In this document: positions 32,495 to 41,686 of the stretch, in pieces
How the letters are laid out: the number at the start of each line of letters is the position of its first letter
How positions within the stretch are numbered: the stretch's first letter is position 1
Source: Agrobacterium arsenijevicii
GTDB taxonomy: Bacteria > Pseudomonadota > Alphaproteobacteria > Rhizobiales > Rhizobiaceae
Assembly (NCBI GenBank): GCA_000949895.1
Contig: JWIT01000011.1
Coordinates: forward strand, 1-64,000
Direction: 5' to 3'
DNA length: 64,000 nucleotides
Notes under the pieces: generated by a model
Seen by the model: the letters and a program-made list of their open reading frames with translations, nothing else
The model's database searches: none
Told to the model about the DNA's origin: nothing
Made by a program: the position numbers and the translations under genes

Positions 32495-34306
32495 TTAGTG
32501 GTTGTCGCGCGGCAGGCCCTTTGTCTGAGCGATACGCTGATACTTCACGGCCGGTTCCAGAACCGCGCCGGTTTCCATCTGGCTGACGATGCCGCGCTGG
32601 ATTTCCTGCCATGGCGTCTGGTGATCGGGGAACTTGAAGCCACCCTCGGCAGCAAGTGCCTCGTAACGCTTGGCGAGTTCTTCGCCGGAGATCAGGATAT
32701 CGGCACGGCCGCGACCCACATCGACGCGAACGCGGTCACCCGTCTGCAGGATAGCAAGACCGCCACCGGCCGCCGCTTCCGGAGAAGCGTTGAGGATGGA
32801 CGGGCTGCCTGACGTGCCGGACTGGCGACCGTCACCGATGCAGGGTAGCGAGTTGATGCCTTCCTTCAGCAGATAATCCGGCGCGCGCATGTTCACCACT
32901 TCCGCCGCACCCGGATAACCGATCGGGCCGGCGCCGCGCATGAACAGGACGGTGTTGGCGTCGATCTTCAGCGACGGATCGTCGATGCGGTGATGGTAAT
33001 CTTCCGGACCATCGAACACCACGGCGCGGCCTTCGAAGGCTTCCGGATCGTTCGGGTTGGAGAGATAACGGTTGCGGAACTCTTCCGAAATCACGCTCGT
33101 CTTCATGATGGCGGAGGAGAACAGGTTGCCGCGCAGAACGCGGAAACCGGCGCGCTCCTTGAGCGGCTGGTCGTAAGGGCGGATGACCTTTTCGTCTTCG
33201 ATGATGGCGCCACGGCAATTGTCGCCGATGGTCTTGCCGTTGACGGTCATCGCGTCTTCCATGATGAGCCCCTGGGTCATCAGCTGGTTGACGACTGCCG
33301 GAACGCCGCCGGCATGGTAATAATCCTCACCGAGATATTCGCCGGCCGGCTGCAGGTTGACGAGCAACGGCACGTCTTCACCATAGGTCTGCCAGTCATC
33401 GACGGTCAGTTCGACGCCGACATGGCGTGCAAGGCCGTTCAGATGGATCGGCGCGTTGGTGGAGCCGCCGATAGCCGAGTTGACGCGGATGGCGTTGATG
33501 AAGGCATCCTTGGTCATGATGTCTGATGGTTTCAGGTCTTCCCTGACCATGTCGACGATGCGCAGGCCGGTCAGGTAGGAGACTTCCTGACGGTCGCGGT
33601 AAGGTGCCGGAATGGCAGCGGAACCCGGAAGCTGCATGCCGAGCGCTTCGGCCAACGAGTTCATGGTCGTCGCCGTGCCCATGGTGTTGCAATAACCGGT
33701 GGAAGGCGCGGACGAAGCGACGAGCTTCACGAAGCCCTGATAGTCGATCTCGCCCTTGGCCAGGAGTTCGCGGGCCTTCCAGACGATGGTGCCGGAACCG
33801 GTGCGCTCGCCACGGAACCAGCCGTTCAGCATGGGGCCGACGGAAAGGGCAATCGCGGGAATGTTGACGGTGGCCGCCGCCATAAGACAGGCAGGCGTGG
33901 TCTTGTCGCAGCCGATGGTCAGAACGACGCCGTCGAGCGGATAGCCATAAAGCACTTCCACGAGGCCGAGGTATGCGAGGTTACGGTCGAGACCGGCGGT
34001 CGGACGCTTGCCGGTTTCCTGGATCGGATGCACCGGAAACTCGATGGCGATGCCGCCCGCTTCACGAATGCCTTCGCGCAGGCGGTTAGCCAGCTCCAGA
34101 TGGTGGCGGTTGCAGGGCGAAAGGTCCGAGCCGGTCTGCGCAATGCCGATGATCGGGCGGTCGGACTGAAGCTCTGCCTGGCTCAGGCCGAAGTTCATAT
34201 AACGCTCGAGATAAAGCGCTGTCATATCCGCATTGGCGGGGTTGTCGAACCACGCGCGCGAACGAAGCTTGCCTTGGGTTGCGGGCAGATTGTCGGATTT
34301 GGTCAT
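32495..34306 (-). CDS. IlvD/Edd-family sugar-acid dehydratase (xylonate dehydratase-like)
   Basis: The 603-residue enzyme closely resembles Caulobacter D-xylonate dehydratase: [95 protein letters not shown] and [20 protein letters not shown]. The cysteines in DLSPCNR, GCDKTTP and GYCNTMG would hold an iron-sulfur cluster with Mg2+. It dehydrates an aldonic acid (xylonate, arabinonate, fuconate or galactonate) to a 2-keto-3-deoxy acid. It is divergent from a YtfQ-type furanose importer, suggesting joint use. GGAG before the ATG at 34306 fixes the start. Confidence 0.9.
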   Translation of the reverse strand: MTKSDNLPATQGKLRSRAWFDNPANADMTALYLERYMNFGLSQAELQSDRPIIGIAQTGSDLSPCNRHHLELANRLREGIREAGGIAIEFPVHPIQETGKRPTAGLDRNLAYLGLVEVLYGYPLDGVVLTIGCDKTTPACLMAAATVNIPAIALSVGPMLNGWFRGERTGSGTIVWKARELLAKGEIDYQGFVKLVASSAPSTGYCNTMGTATTMNSLAEALGMQLPGSAAIPAPYRDRQEVSYLTGLRIVDMVREDLKPSDIMTKDAFINAIRVNSAIGGSTNAPIHLNGLARHVGVELTVDDWQTYGEDVPLLVNLQPAGEYLGEDYYHAGGVPAVVNQLMTQGLIMEDAMTVNGKTIGDNCRGAIIEDEKVIRPYDQPLKERAGFRVLRGNLFSSAIMKTSVISEEFRNRYLSNPNDPEAFEGRAVVFDGPEDYHHRIDDPSLKIDANTVLFMRGAGPIGYPGAAEVVNMRAPDYLLKEGINSLPCIGDGRQSGTSGSPSILNASPEAAAGGGLAILQTGDRVRVDVGRGRADILISGEELAKRYEALAAEGGFKFPDHQTPWQEIQRGIVSQMETGAVLEPAVKYQRIAQTKGLPRDNH

Positions 34307-34828
34307 GATGCGGTCTCCAGCCGGAAGTGGCCAACGGTAAAATATTACGAAATGCGACAAGCTTATGTTGTGCGCAAGGAAAATGGAATCAGCTTTCGGA
34401 GATCACGCATAACCGACAGTGAGAGCCCAGACGAGTAGGCTTGGGCTGCTCTGCGGCTTTAACCGAATATTTTTCGGCATTTACGGCCATCACGGAACTG
34501 CGCAAAGGAATATTCCTCCCTGTTTCGTCGGTTAAATCCAGATCATGCGACCCAGAAAACCCGACAAAAAACATCTTCTTATTTATATTACTATTAGAAA
34601 TCTCTGCATCCTGTCAAGCGATATAGCGTTTGGCACAGCGGTGATATCGGTTGTTTAAACCAGAAACCGTGAACTGTTTATTGCATTGATTTCATTTTAT
34701 TTATTTCAAAACCCCTCAACTCTGCCGTCACTTTAAAATTGAAATATGTGAAAATCCCTCTTTTCAAGAGTATTACTATATGCTCATAGTGTCTCCGTCA
34801 CGCTGACATCATCTCTGGGAGGATTAAG
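34307..34828. promoter_or_regulatory. divergent promoter region, dehydratase and ytfQ
   Basis: This 522-base gap is the most AT-rich stretch in the window (notably 34560-34790). It carries both divergent promoters and the palindrome at 34775-34790. Short reading frames inside it have no ribosome-binding sites and look non-coding. Confidence 0.5.
34775..34790. promoter_or_regulatory. candidate operator ACTAT-N6-ATAGT
   Basis: A perfect 5-base inverted repeat 38 bases upstream of the ytfQ start. Its likely binder is the FadR-type regulator at the end of the same operon. Confidence 0.4.
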
Positions 34829-35788
34829 ATGAGAAAAGCTCTCGCGACAGTCACTGTCGCCGTTTCGCTGTGCCTTGCATCCAGTGTTTCCGCAAAATCG
34901 CTCACCGTCGGCTTCTCGCAGATCGGTTCGGAATCCGGCTGGCGCGCGGCCGAAACCACTGTCACCAAACAGCAGGCCGAAAAACGCGGCGTCACGCTGA
35001 AATTCGCCGACGCGCAGCAGAAGCAGGAAAACCAGATCAAGGCCGTTCGCGGCTTCATCGCACAGGGCGTCGATGCGATCCTGATCGCACCTGTCGTCGC
35101 AACCGGCTGGGACGCCGTACTGAAGGAAGCCAAGGAAGAAAAAATCCCTGTCATCCTGCTCGATCGCCAGATCGAAGCGCCGGATGATCTTTATCTGACC
35201 GCGGTTACCTCGGACCAGGTGCATGAAGGCAAGGTTGCCGGCGACTGGCTGGTCAAGGATGTCGGCTCGAAGGACTGCAAAGTGGTCGAATTGCAGGGCA
35301 CGACCGGCTCTTCGCCTGCCATCAACCGCAAGAAGGGCTTCGAGGAAGCCATCGCTTCGCACAAGAACATCAAGATCGTGCGCTCGCAGACGGGTGACTT
35401 TACCCGTACCAAGGGCAAGGAAGTGATGGAAAGCTTCATCAAGGCAGAAGGCGGCGGCAAGGATATCTGTGCCGTGTACGCCCATAATGACGACATGGCC
35501 GTTGGCGCAATCCAGGCCATCAAGGAAGCCGGTCTGAAACCCGGAAGCGACATCAAGGTCGTGTCCATCGACGCCGTGCCTGACATCTTCAAGGCCATGG
35601 CCGCCGGTGAAGCCAATGCGACGGTGGAACTGACGCCCGACATGGCCGGTCCTGCCTTCGACGCTCTCGAAGCCTATCTGAAAGACAAAAAGGCACCGGC
35701 AAAGTGGATTCAGACTGAATCCAAGCTCTACACAGCGTCTGACGACCCGATGAAGGTCTACGAGGCAAAGAAGGGTCTGGGTTACTAA
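34829..35788 (+). CDS. ytfQ: galactofuranose-type ABC transporter, binding protein
   Basis: The 319-residue periplasmic protein has a Sec signal peptide (cleavage after SVSA) and is very similar, from memory, to E. coli YtfQ: LTVGFSQIGSESGWRAAET, DAQQKQENQIKAVRGFIAQG, VDAILIAPVVATGWDAVLKE, SQTGDFTRTKGKEVMESFIK, AVYAHNDDMAVGAIQAIKEA and the C-terminal GLGY. YtfQ binds galactofuranose and related furanoses. GGAGGA precedes the ATG. It is the first gene of a five-gene operon and diverges from the sugar-acid dehydratase. Confidence 0.92.
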   Translation: MRKALATVTVAVSLCLASSVSAKSLTVGFSQIGSESGWRAAETTVTKQQAEKRGVTLKFADAQQKQENQIKAVRGFIAQGVDAILIAPVVATGWDAVLKEAKEEKIPVILLDRQIEAPDDLYLTAVTSDQVHEGKVAGDWLVKDVGSKDCKVVELQGTTGSSPAINRKKGFEEAIASHKNIKIVRSQTGDFTRTKGKEVMESFIKAEGGGKDICAVYAHNDDMAVGAIQAIKEAGLKPGSDIKVVSIDAVPDIFKAMAAGEANATVELTPDMAGPAFDALEAYLKDKKAPAKWIQTESKLYTASDDPMKVYEAKKGLGY

Positions 35789-35863
35789 TAACCTTTTCTT
35801 CGGAAGGAGCGGCACGTCGTGCGTGCCGCTCCGTTACAGCTTCTTTCATGCAGGGCCTGCGCA

Positions 35864-37387
35864 ATGTCCGAAACGGCACCACTTCTGGAAGCACGCGCCA
35901 TCGGTAAATCCTTTTTGGGGATCACGGCGCTGGACAGCGTCGATTTTTCGCTCGGACGCGGTGAAATTCACGCGCTTCTCGGCGAAAATGGCGCGGGCAA
36001 ATCGACACTCATCAAAATACTGACCGGCGTTTACCACCGCGACAGCGGCTCGATCTTTCTGGAAGGCGGCGAGATATCGCCAACCAATGTCGGCGAGGCG
36101 CAGGCACTTGGCATCGGCACGGTCTATCAGGAAGTAAACCTTCTCGAAAACCTCACCGTTGCCGAAAACCTCTTTCTCGGCCGCCAGCCGCGCCGTTTCG
36201 GGCTAATCGACCGGGCCACGATGCAGAAGAAATCGCAGGCGCTTCTTTCCCAATACGGGCTTTCGATCGACGTCAACGCCCTGCTTTCCAGCTATTCCGT
36301 CGCCATCCGCCAGATCATCGCCATCGCCCGCGCCGTCGATCTTTCCGGCAAGGTGCTGGTGCTGGACGAGCCGACCGCCAGCCTTGATGCCCATGAGGTG
36401 GAGATGCTGTTCGGCGTGTTGCGGAAATTGCGCGCCCGCGGCATCGGCATCGTCATAATCACCCACTTCCTCAATCAAGTATACGATATCGCCGACCGGG
36501 TGACGGTTCTGCGCAACGGCCGCCTCGTCGGCACGCGCGACATCGGCAACCTGCCGAGGTCCGAACTCATCGCCATGATGCTGGGCCGCGAGCTTCAGCA
36601 CATCACCCACGAACATCAGGCGACTGACGATACTGTTGCCGAGGGCGAGCCACCGATCCGTTTCGAAGGTTACGGCAAACGCGGTAGCATCGCTCCCTTC
36701 GATCTTGGTATTCGCCCCGGCGAAATCGTCGGCGTCGCCGGTCTTTTGGGCTCCGGCCGAACGGAAACGGCTTTCCTGCTGTTCGGCATCGACAAGCCCG
36801 ATACCGGCAAGGCCACGATAGATGGAAAAACGATTGCCATTTCCTCGCCCGAAGCCGCGATCACTGCCGGGTTCGGCTTTTGCCCGGAGGAGCGCAAGAC
36901 GGATGGTATCATCGGCGACTTTTCCGTGACCGATAATATTGCGCTGGCGCTTCAGGCCCGCCAGGGCTGGGCGCGGCCGCTTTCGCGCCGGCAGAAGGCG
37001 GAGCTTGCCGAAAGCTTCATCAAATCGCTCGACATCCGCCCGGCCGATCCCGACCGGCCGATAAAATTCCTGTCCGGCGGGAACCAGCAAAAGGCCATTC
37101 TGGCGCGCTGGCTTGCCACCCATCCCCGGCTTCTGATCCTCGATGAGCCGACCCGCGGCATCGATATCGGCGCCCATGCGGAAATCCTCAAAATGATCGA
37201 AAAACTCTGTACCGAGGGCATGTCGCTCGTGGTCATCTCGTCCGAACTGGAGGAACTGACCGCTGTTGCGCACCGCGTCGTCGTATTGTCCGACCGTCGC
37301 CATGTCGGAGAGCTGAAGGGCAGCGAAGTAACCGCCGACAACATCATGCGGGCGATTGCGGATGCGGCCCGCACGGAGGCGGCATGA
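35864..37387 (+). CDS. ytfR: galactofuranose-type ABC transporter, double ATPase
   Basis: The 507-residue ATPase has two ABC domains: Walker A GENGAGKSTLIK (about residue 43) and Walker B VLVLDEPTASLDAHE in the first. The second has a degenerate Walker A (GLLGSGRTETAFLLFG), signature LSGGNQQKAILARWLA and Walker B LLILDEPTRGIDIG, as in RbsA/YtfR. It powers the YtfT-YjfF permease pair. The frame is open upstream, but MSETAPLLEARAIGKSF is the natural start. The stop overlaps the next start by four bases. Confidence 0.92.
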   Translation: MSETAPLLEARAIGKSFLGITALDSVDFSLGRGEIHALLGENGAGKSTLIKILTGVYHRDSGSIFLEGGEISPTNVGEAQALGIGTVYQEVNLLENLTVAENLFLGRQPRRFGLIDRATMQKKSQALLSQYGLSIDVNALLSSYSVAIRQIIAIARAVDLSGKVLVLDEPTASLDAHEVEMLFGVLRKLRARGIGIVIITHFLNQVYDIADRVTVLRNGRLVGTRDIGNLPRSELIAMMLGRELQHITHEHQATDDTVAEGEPPIRFEGYGKRGSIAPFDLGIRPGEIVGVAGLLGSGRTETAFLLFGIDKPDTGKATIDGKTIAISSPEAAITAGFGFCPEERKTDGIIGDFSVTDNIALALQARQGWARPLSRRQKAELAESFIKSLDIRPADPDRPIKFLSGGNQQKAILARWLATHPRLLILDEPTRGIDIGAHAEILKMIEKLCTEGMSLVVISSELEELTAVAHRVVVLSDRRHVGELKGSEVTADNIMRAIADAARTEAA

Positions 37388-38430
37388 TGGTGGCTGTGAC
37401 ACGACGCCTGAGAAGGCTTACTCCCCAGCTTGCCGCCCTGTTCATCATTCTGGCAGCGATTACAATCATTTCGCCCGGTTTTCTGAACGTTTCATTCCAG
37501 AACGGCAGGCTCTACGGCAGTCTGATGGATATTCTCGTGCGCGCCGCCCCCGTGGCGCTCCTGACCATCGGCATGACGCTGGTGATCGCGACCAAGGGCA
37601 TCGATTTGTCGATCGGCGCGGTGATCGCCATTTGTGGTGCTGTCGCCGCCACGCTCATCAGCAACGGCCATTCCATCCCTACCGTCATCGCCATCTCGCT
37701 TGCTGTCGGCATCGCCTGCGGCCTGTGGAACGGGGTGCTGGTCGCCCTTCTCGATATCCAGCCGATCATCGCCACGCTGATCCTGATGGTGGCGGGACGC
37801 GGCATCGCGCAGCTCATTACCGAAGGCGTCATCCTCACCTTCAACGATGACAGCTTTTCCGCCATCGGCTCCGGCTCCTTTGCCGGCATTCCCCTGCCCG
37901 TCATCATTTGGGTGGCGGCGGCGCTGGTCATCGGTGTTCTGGTCCGCAAGAGCGCGCTCGGCTTTCTGATCGAGGCCACCGGCATCAATCGCCGCGCGGC
38001 GGCACTTGCCGGGGTGCGGGCACGCTTCCTGCTGTTCTTCGTCTATGCCGTTTCCGGTCTCTGTGCGGCCATCGCCGGCATGATCGTCACGGCTGATATT
38101 CGCGGCGCGGATGCCAACAATGCCGGGCTGTGGCTGGAACTCGACGCCATCTTGGCGGTGGTGATCGGCGGCACATCGCTGAATGGCGGTCGCTTCTCCA
38201 TCACCGCATCGCTCATCGGCGCGCTCATTATCCAGACCATCAATACCGGCATTCTGGTCTCTGGTTTCCCGCCGGAATTCAATCTCATCATCAAGGCGGG
38301 CATTATCATGGTGGTCCTGACACTGCAATCGCCAGCGATCATGGCGGTTCTGGGCTTTGTCAAAACGCCCAAGCCGCATGCAAAACCGGCCGCTGCCAAC
38401 GGAATGACCAAGGAAGGTACCGCGCGATGA
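37384..38430 (+). CDS. ytfT: galactofuranose-type ABC transporter, permease 1
   Basis: The 348-residue membrane protein has RbsC-family motifs: TIGMTLVIATKGIDLSIGAVIAI, QPIIATLILMVAGRGIAQLI, FLIEATGINRRAAALAGVRA and LDAILAVVIGGTSLNGGRFS. It forms a heterodimer with the next permease, as YtfT does with YjfF. Start and stop codons overlap both neighbours (ATGA), indicating translational coupling. A cytoplasmic C-terminal tail of about 20 residues is hydrophilic. Confidence 0.92.
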   Translation: MMVAVTRRLRRLTPQLAALFIILAAITIISPGFLNVSFQNGRLYGSLMDILVRAAPVALLTIGMTLVIATKGIDLSIGAVIAICGAVAATLISNGHSIPTVIAISLAVGIACGLWNGVLVALLDIQPIIATLILMVAGRGIAQLITEGVILTFNDDSFSAIGSGSFAGIPLPVIIWVAAALVIGVLVRKSALGFLIEATGINRRAAALAGVRARFLLFFVYAVSGLCAAIAGMIVTADIRGADANNAGLWLELDAILAVVIGGTSLNGGRFSITASLIGALIIQTINTGILVSGFPPEFNLIIKAGIIMVVLTLQSPAIMAVLGFVKTPKPHAKPAAANGMTKEGTAR

Positions 38431-39407
38431 TCCACAGCCGCAATCTTCCGTTCCTCACCACGCTGACGATCTTCCTCATCGCCTATCTTCTGTGCGTGCT
38501 GCAATATCCGGCGATCCTGTCGACGCGAGTGATCGGCAATCTTTTGACCGACAATGCCTTTCTCGGCATCGCTGCCGTCGGCATGACATTCGTGATCCTG
38601 TCGGGCGGCATCGATCTGTCCATCGGCTCGGTCATCGCCTTTACCAGCGTCTTCGTGGCTGTCATGGTCGGCACCTATAATATTCACCCGCTTTTGGCCT
38701 TCGCCATCGTGCTTGTGGTTTCGACCCTGTTCGGCTGCCTGATGGGGGCGATGATACGCTTCCTGTCGATCCCGCCTTTCGTGGTGACGCTGGCGGGCAT
38801 GTTTTTGGCGCGCGGTGCGGCCTATCTGATCTCCACGCAATCCGTGCCGATCTCGCACCCCTTCATCGATGCGATACAGGGCTTTTATTTCCGCTTTCCG
38901 GGCGGCGGCAGGCTGACAGCGCTCGCCATACTGATGCTCATCGTTTTTGCCGCCGGCATGCTGATTGCCAGCCGCACACGCTTCGGTGCCAATATCTATG
39001 CGCTTGGCGGCAACCCGCAATCGGCCGAGCTGATGGGCGTGCCGATCGGGACGACGACAATCGGCATCTATGCGCTTTCCGGTTTCCTGTCCGGCCTCGC
39101 CGGCATCGTCTACACGCTCTACACTTCTTCCGGCTATTCGCTGGCGACGGTGGGTGTGGAGCTGGATGCCATCGCAGCCGTTGTCATCGGCGGTACGCTT
39201 CTGACCGGCGGCATGGGACTGGTGGCTGGAACTTTCGTCGGCCTGCTGATCCAGGGGCTGATCCAGACCTACATCGTTTTTGACGGAACGCTGTCATCCT
39301 GGTGGACCAAAATCGTCATTGGCGTGCTGCTTTTCGTCTTCATCGTGTTGCAGCGCGCAATCATCTGGTATTCAAACAGGAGACTGGCCGGACCACATCC
39401 GGCATAA
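38427..39407 (+). CDS. yjfF: galactofuranose-type ABC transporter, permease 2
   Basis: The 326-residue membrane protein has GMTFVILSGGIDLSIGSVIAF, SIPPFVVTLAGMFLARGAAYLIS, NIYALGGNPQSAELMGVPIG and LDAIAAVVIGGTLLTGGMGL. This is the YjfF partner of YtfT. Gene order ytfQ-ytfR-ytfT-yjfF equals that of E. coli. The ATG overlaps the ytfT stop; a longer frame upstream overlaps ytfT and is rejected. The regulator gene starts 17 bases downstream. Confidence 0.92.
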   Translation: MIHSRNLPFLTTLTIFLIAYLLCVLQYPAILSTRVIGNLLTDNAFLGIAAVGMTFVILSGGIDLSIGSVIAFTSVFVAVMVGTYNIHPLLAFAIVLVVSTLFGCLMGAMIRFLSIPPFVVTLAGMFLARGAAYLISTQSVPISHPFIDAIQGFYFRFPGGGRLTALAILMLIVFAAGMLIASRTRFGANIYALGGNPQSAELMGVPIGTTTIGIYALSGFLSGLAGIVYTLYTSSGYSLATVGVELDAIAAVVIGGTLLTGGMGLVAGTFVGLLIQGLIQTYIVFDGTLSSWWTKIVIGVLLFVFIVLQRAIIWYSNRRLAGPHPA

Positions 39408-39424
39408 CCAACACGGAGGCTTTA

Positions 39425-40159
39425 TTGGGGCTGCTCGAAACGACGATAAGCGGGCGAAAACGCCGGAACAGCCACGCGCATGTGGTCTCCGAACTCGGCA
39501 GCGCCATCGTCTCGGGCAGGATAGCGGAAGGCTCCCTGCTGCCCAATGATGCCGAATTGTCCCTCCGTTTCGGGGTCTCGCGCACCGTGCTGCGCGAGAC
39601 GATGAAGACGCTGGCGGCCAAGCGGCTTGTCGAACCCAAGGCCAAGGTCGGTACCCGCGTTCTTGACCGTTCAAGTTGGAATTTCTTCGATCCGGATGTG
39701 CTGGGCTGGCGCTGCGAAGCCGGAATAGACCAGGAATTCGTCACGCATCTGGCGGAAATTCGCCTGGCGCTCGAACCGGCGGCGGCAGCAGCAGCGGCCT
39801 TGCAGGCATCGAATGACGATATCGTTTCCCTTTACGTGATCGCCGCCAAATTCGACAATCCGCAACATACGCCGGAAACCATCGCCAAGGTCGATCTCGA
39901 ATTCCACCTTGCCGTGGCGCATATGTCCGGCAACCCGTTCATGCGTTCGGCAAGCGGGCTGATCGAAGCCGCACTTGCGATCTCCTTCCAGCTGTCATCC
40001 CCGGCCTCGTCGCCCGGAACCATCGCCGAGATCGCCGCCAACCATCTGCGCATCGTACACGCCATTGCCGCCCGCGACGCGGACGCCGCCGTGAAAGCCA
40101 TGCGTCATGTGATCGAGGTCGGCAAGGACCGGACGCGGAAGGCAATCAATACGCCTTGA
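39425..40159 (+). CDS. GntR-family regulator, FadR (FCD) subfamily
   Basis: The 244-residue protein has a GntR winged helix (HVVSELGSAIVSGRIAEGSLLPNDAELSLRFGVSRTVLRETMKTLAAKRLVEPKAKVGTRV) and an FCD ligand domain (EIRLALEPAAAAAAALQAS, DLEFHLAVAHMSGNPFM, ANHLRIVHAIAARDADAAVKAMRHVI). FCD domains bind organic acids with a metal. The start is a TTG with GGAGG five bases before it, 17 bases after yjfF. Longer frames lack such a site. As the last gene of the ytf operon it probably controls both that operon and the divergent dehydratase; a sugar acid is the likely inducer. Confidence 0.9.
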   Translation: MGLLETTISGRKRRNSHAHVVSELGSAIVSGRIAEGSLLPNDAELSLRFGVSRTVLRETMKTLAAKRLVEPKAKVGTRVLDRSSWNFFDPDVLGWRCEAGIDQEFVTHLAEIRLALEPAAAAAAALQASNDDIVSLYVIAAKFDNPQHTPETIAKVDLEFHLAVAHMSGNPFMRSASGLIEAALAISFQLSSPASSPGTIAEIAANHLRIVHAIAARDADAAVKAMRHVIEVGKDRTRKAINTP

Positions 40160-40246
40160 TGGGCAAAACCCGCCGACATCCTTTCGCTCATGCCGTATCA
40201 ATGCCGGCGTGACGGAAGCGGGGTCTGCTTTTCATCATAAAGTTCA

Positions 40247-40266
40247 GGCCCGCTCGAATGCGGGCC
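40247..40266 (+). terminator. intrinsic terminator of the ytf operon
   Basis: A perfect 7-bp stem GGCCCGC/GCGGGCC with a 6-base loop is followed by CTTTTTCTC. It also lies between convergent genes and may serve the MFS gene at 40288. Confidence 0.88.
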
Positions 40267-40287
40267 CTTTTTCTCTCGGCAAGTATC

Positions 40288-41505
40288 TTACCCCTGCGAG
40301 GCCTCAACCTGCGGCACCACACCACGGCGGGACGCCATGAGTGATGCGCCGAGCAGTGCTGCGATGGCCACGAAAACGAAGACCATGGTCGCCCCCTGAA
40401 GATCGATCAGCAGGCCGCCCAGAACCGCACCGCTGGAGATGGCGATCTGGAAGGTGGTGAGCAAAAGCGCGCCAGCACTTTCGGCCTCATCGGAAGCGAC
40501 CCTCGTGATGAAGCTCTGCACACTGACCGGAAGCGCGCCGAAAGCAAAGCCCCAAGAGGCGATGGCAAAGCCCGCGATAACGGGAGATGCACCGGCAAGC
40601 ACCAGCACCGAGGCAGATGCGGCGATCAGGGTGGCGGCAAATGTCACCGCCCAGGCCGTGTTTTTCTCGGCGAGGAAACCGCCGAAGAGATTACCGAAAA
40701 AGCCGCCGACACCATAAACCAGAAGGACGAGCGAAATCGCTTCGACGCCAAGAAGCGTCACATCCTCCAGGAACGGACGGACATAAGTGAAACCGGCAAA
40801 ATGACCTGCAACGATGAACAGCGTCGTCAGAAGGCCGATCCGGACCTGCGGCCGCTGCAACAGGCGGAACATGGTGGAAAGGCCGGGTGCACCAGCCGGT
40901 GGCAGCGACGGAACGGTGAGCAATTGCACGAGAAGTGCGATGACGCCGAGCGTACCAGCAACGACAAAGGCCGAGCGCCATCCCAGCGTCGCGCCGATCC
41001 ACGCCCCGACCGGAGCGGCGCAGACGGTGGCGACCGAGACCCCTGTCAGAATTATGGCCATGGCACGCGGCATTTTATCAAGCGGTACGAGTCTCAATGC
41101 CAGCGCCGCGGACATGGCCCAGAAGCCGCCAAGGCCGATGCCAAGCAGGACGCGCGAGGCAAACAGCATGAAGAGACCGTTGGCGAAGGCGGCCAGCGTG
41201 CTGGAAATGATCAGCAGCGTCGTGAGGCCGAGCAGGGTCCAGCGGCGGTCAATGCTGCGCGTGCCGATGACGACACCGGGACCGGCAACCGCCGCGACCA
41301 GTGCCGTGACGGTGATGGATTGCCCGGCAATGCCGGAACTGATGGAAAGATCGGTCGACAGCGGCGTCAGAAGGCTGACCGGCAGGAATTCCGCCGTCAC
41401 CAGCCCGAAGACGCCGAGCGAAAGCGAAACCACTGCCGCCCACTTCGCATCCGGCTCTGTCTTGCGCGGCACATATTCAAGTTCGTTGATTGTCCGGCTG
41501 TTCAT
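40288..41505 (-). CDS. MFS transporter, AraJ/NepI-like exporter
   Basis: The 405-residue membrane protein has 12 predicted helices and drug:H+ antiporter-1 (DHA1) motifs: VVSLSLGVFGLVTAEFLPVSLLTPLSTDL, GSRVLLGIGLGGFWAM-like motif region (LFASRVLLGIGLGGFWAMSA), ALRLVPLDKMPRAMAI, and GAWIGATLGWRSAFVVAG. Such proteins export sugars, nucleosides or drugs. It is divergent from an AraC regulator, with an inverted repeat directly before its ribosome-binding site (41520-41538). Substrate unknown. Confidence 0.88.
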   Translation of the reverse strand: MNSRTINELEYVPRKTEPDAKWAAVVSLSLGVFGLVTAEFLPVSLLTPLSTDLSISSGIAGQSITVTALVAAVAGPGVVIGTRSIDRRWTLLGLTTLLIISSTLAAFANGLFMLFASRVLLGIGLGGFWAMSAALALRLVPLDKMPRAMAIILTGVSVATVCAAPVGAWIGATLGWRSAFVVAGTLGVIALLVQLLTVPSLPPAGAPGLSTMFRLLQRPQVRIGLLTTLFIVAGHFAGFTYVRPFLEDVTLLGVEAISLVLLVYGVGGFFGNLFGGFLAEKNTAWAVTFAATLIAASASVLVLAGASPVIAGFAIASWGFAFGALPVSVQSFITRVASDEAESAGALLLTTFQIAISSGAVLGGLLIDLQGATMVFVFVAIAALLGASLMASRRGVVPQVEASQG

Positions 41506-41519
41506 GAAAATCTCCTGAT

Positions 41520-41538
41520 GCGCATTCTTGAAATGCGC
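41520..41538. promoter_or_regulatory. inverted repeat before the MFS exporter
   Basis: GCGCATT-CTTGA-AATGCGC is a perfect repeat ending 15 bases upstream of the MFS start, next to the AGGAGA ribosome-binding site. It is a candidate operator in the region shared with the divergent AraC gene. Confidence 0.45.
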
Positions 41539-41686
41539 CCTGAAACGGAATGGGAAAGCGATGAAACCGGTGGGAGCCCGGTCCGTCCTCTCGAAATCGA
41601 TGACCGTAAGCTACGCGTGACAGCTCGGCGTTTCCATGCTAGAAAATCCGTATTCCTTAACTAAACGTCCGAATTTGCGAGATGCC

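Noticed and set aside
34389..34626. Short ORFs in the AT-rich region between the dehydratase and ytfQ
   Set aside because: No ribosome-binding sites, no similarity, and they overlap each other on both strands; the region is better explained as a promoter area.
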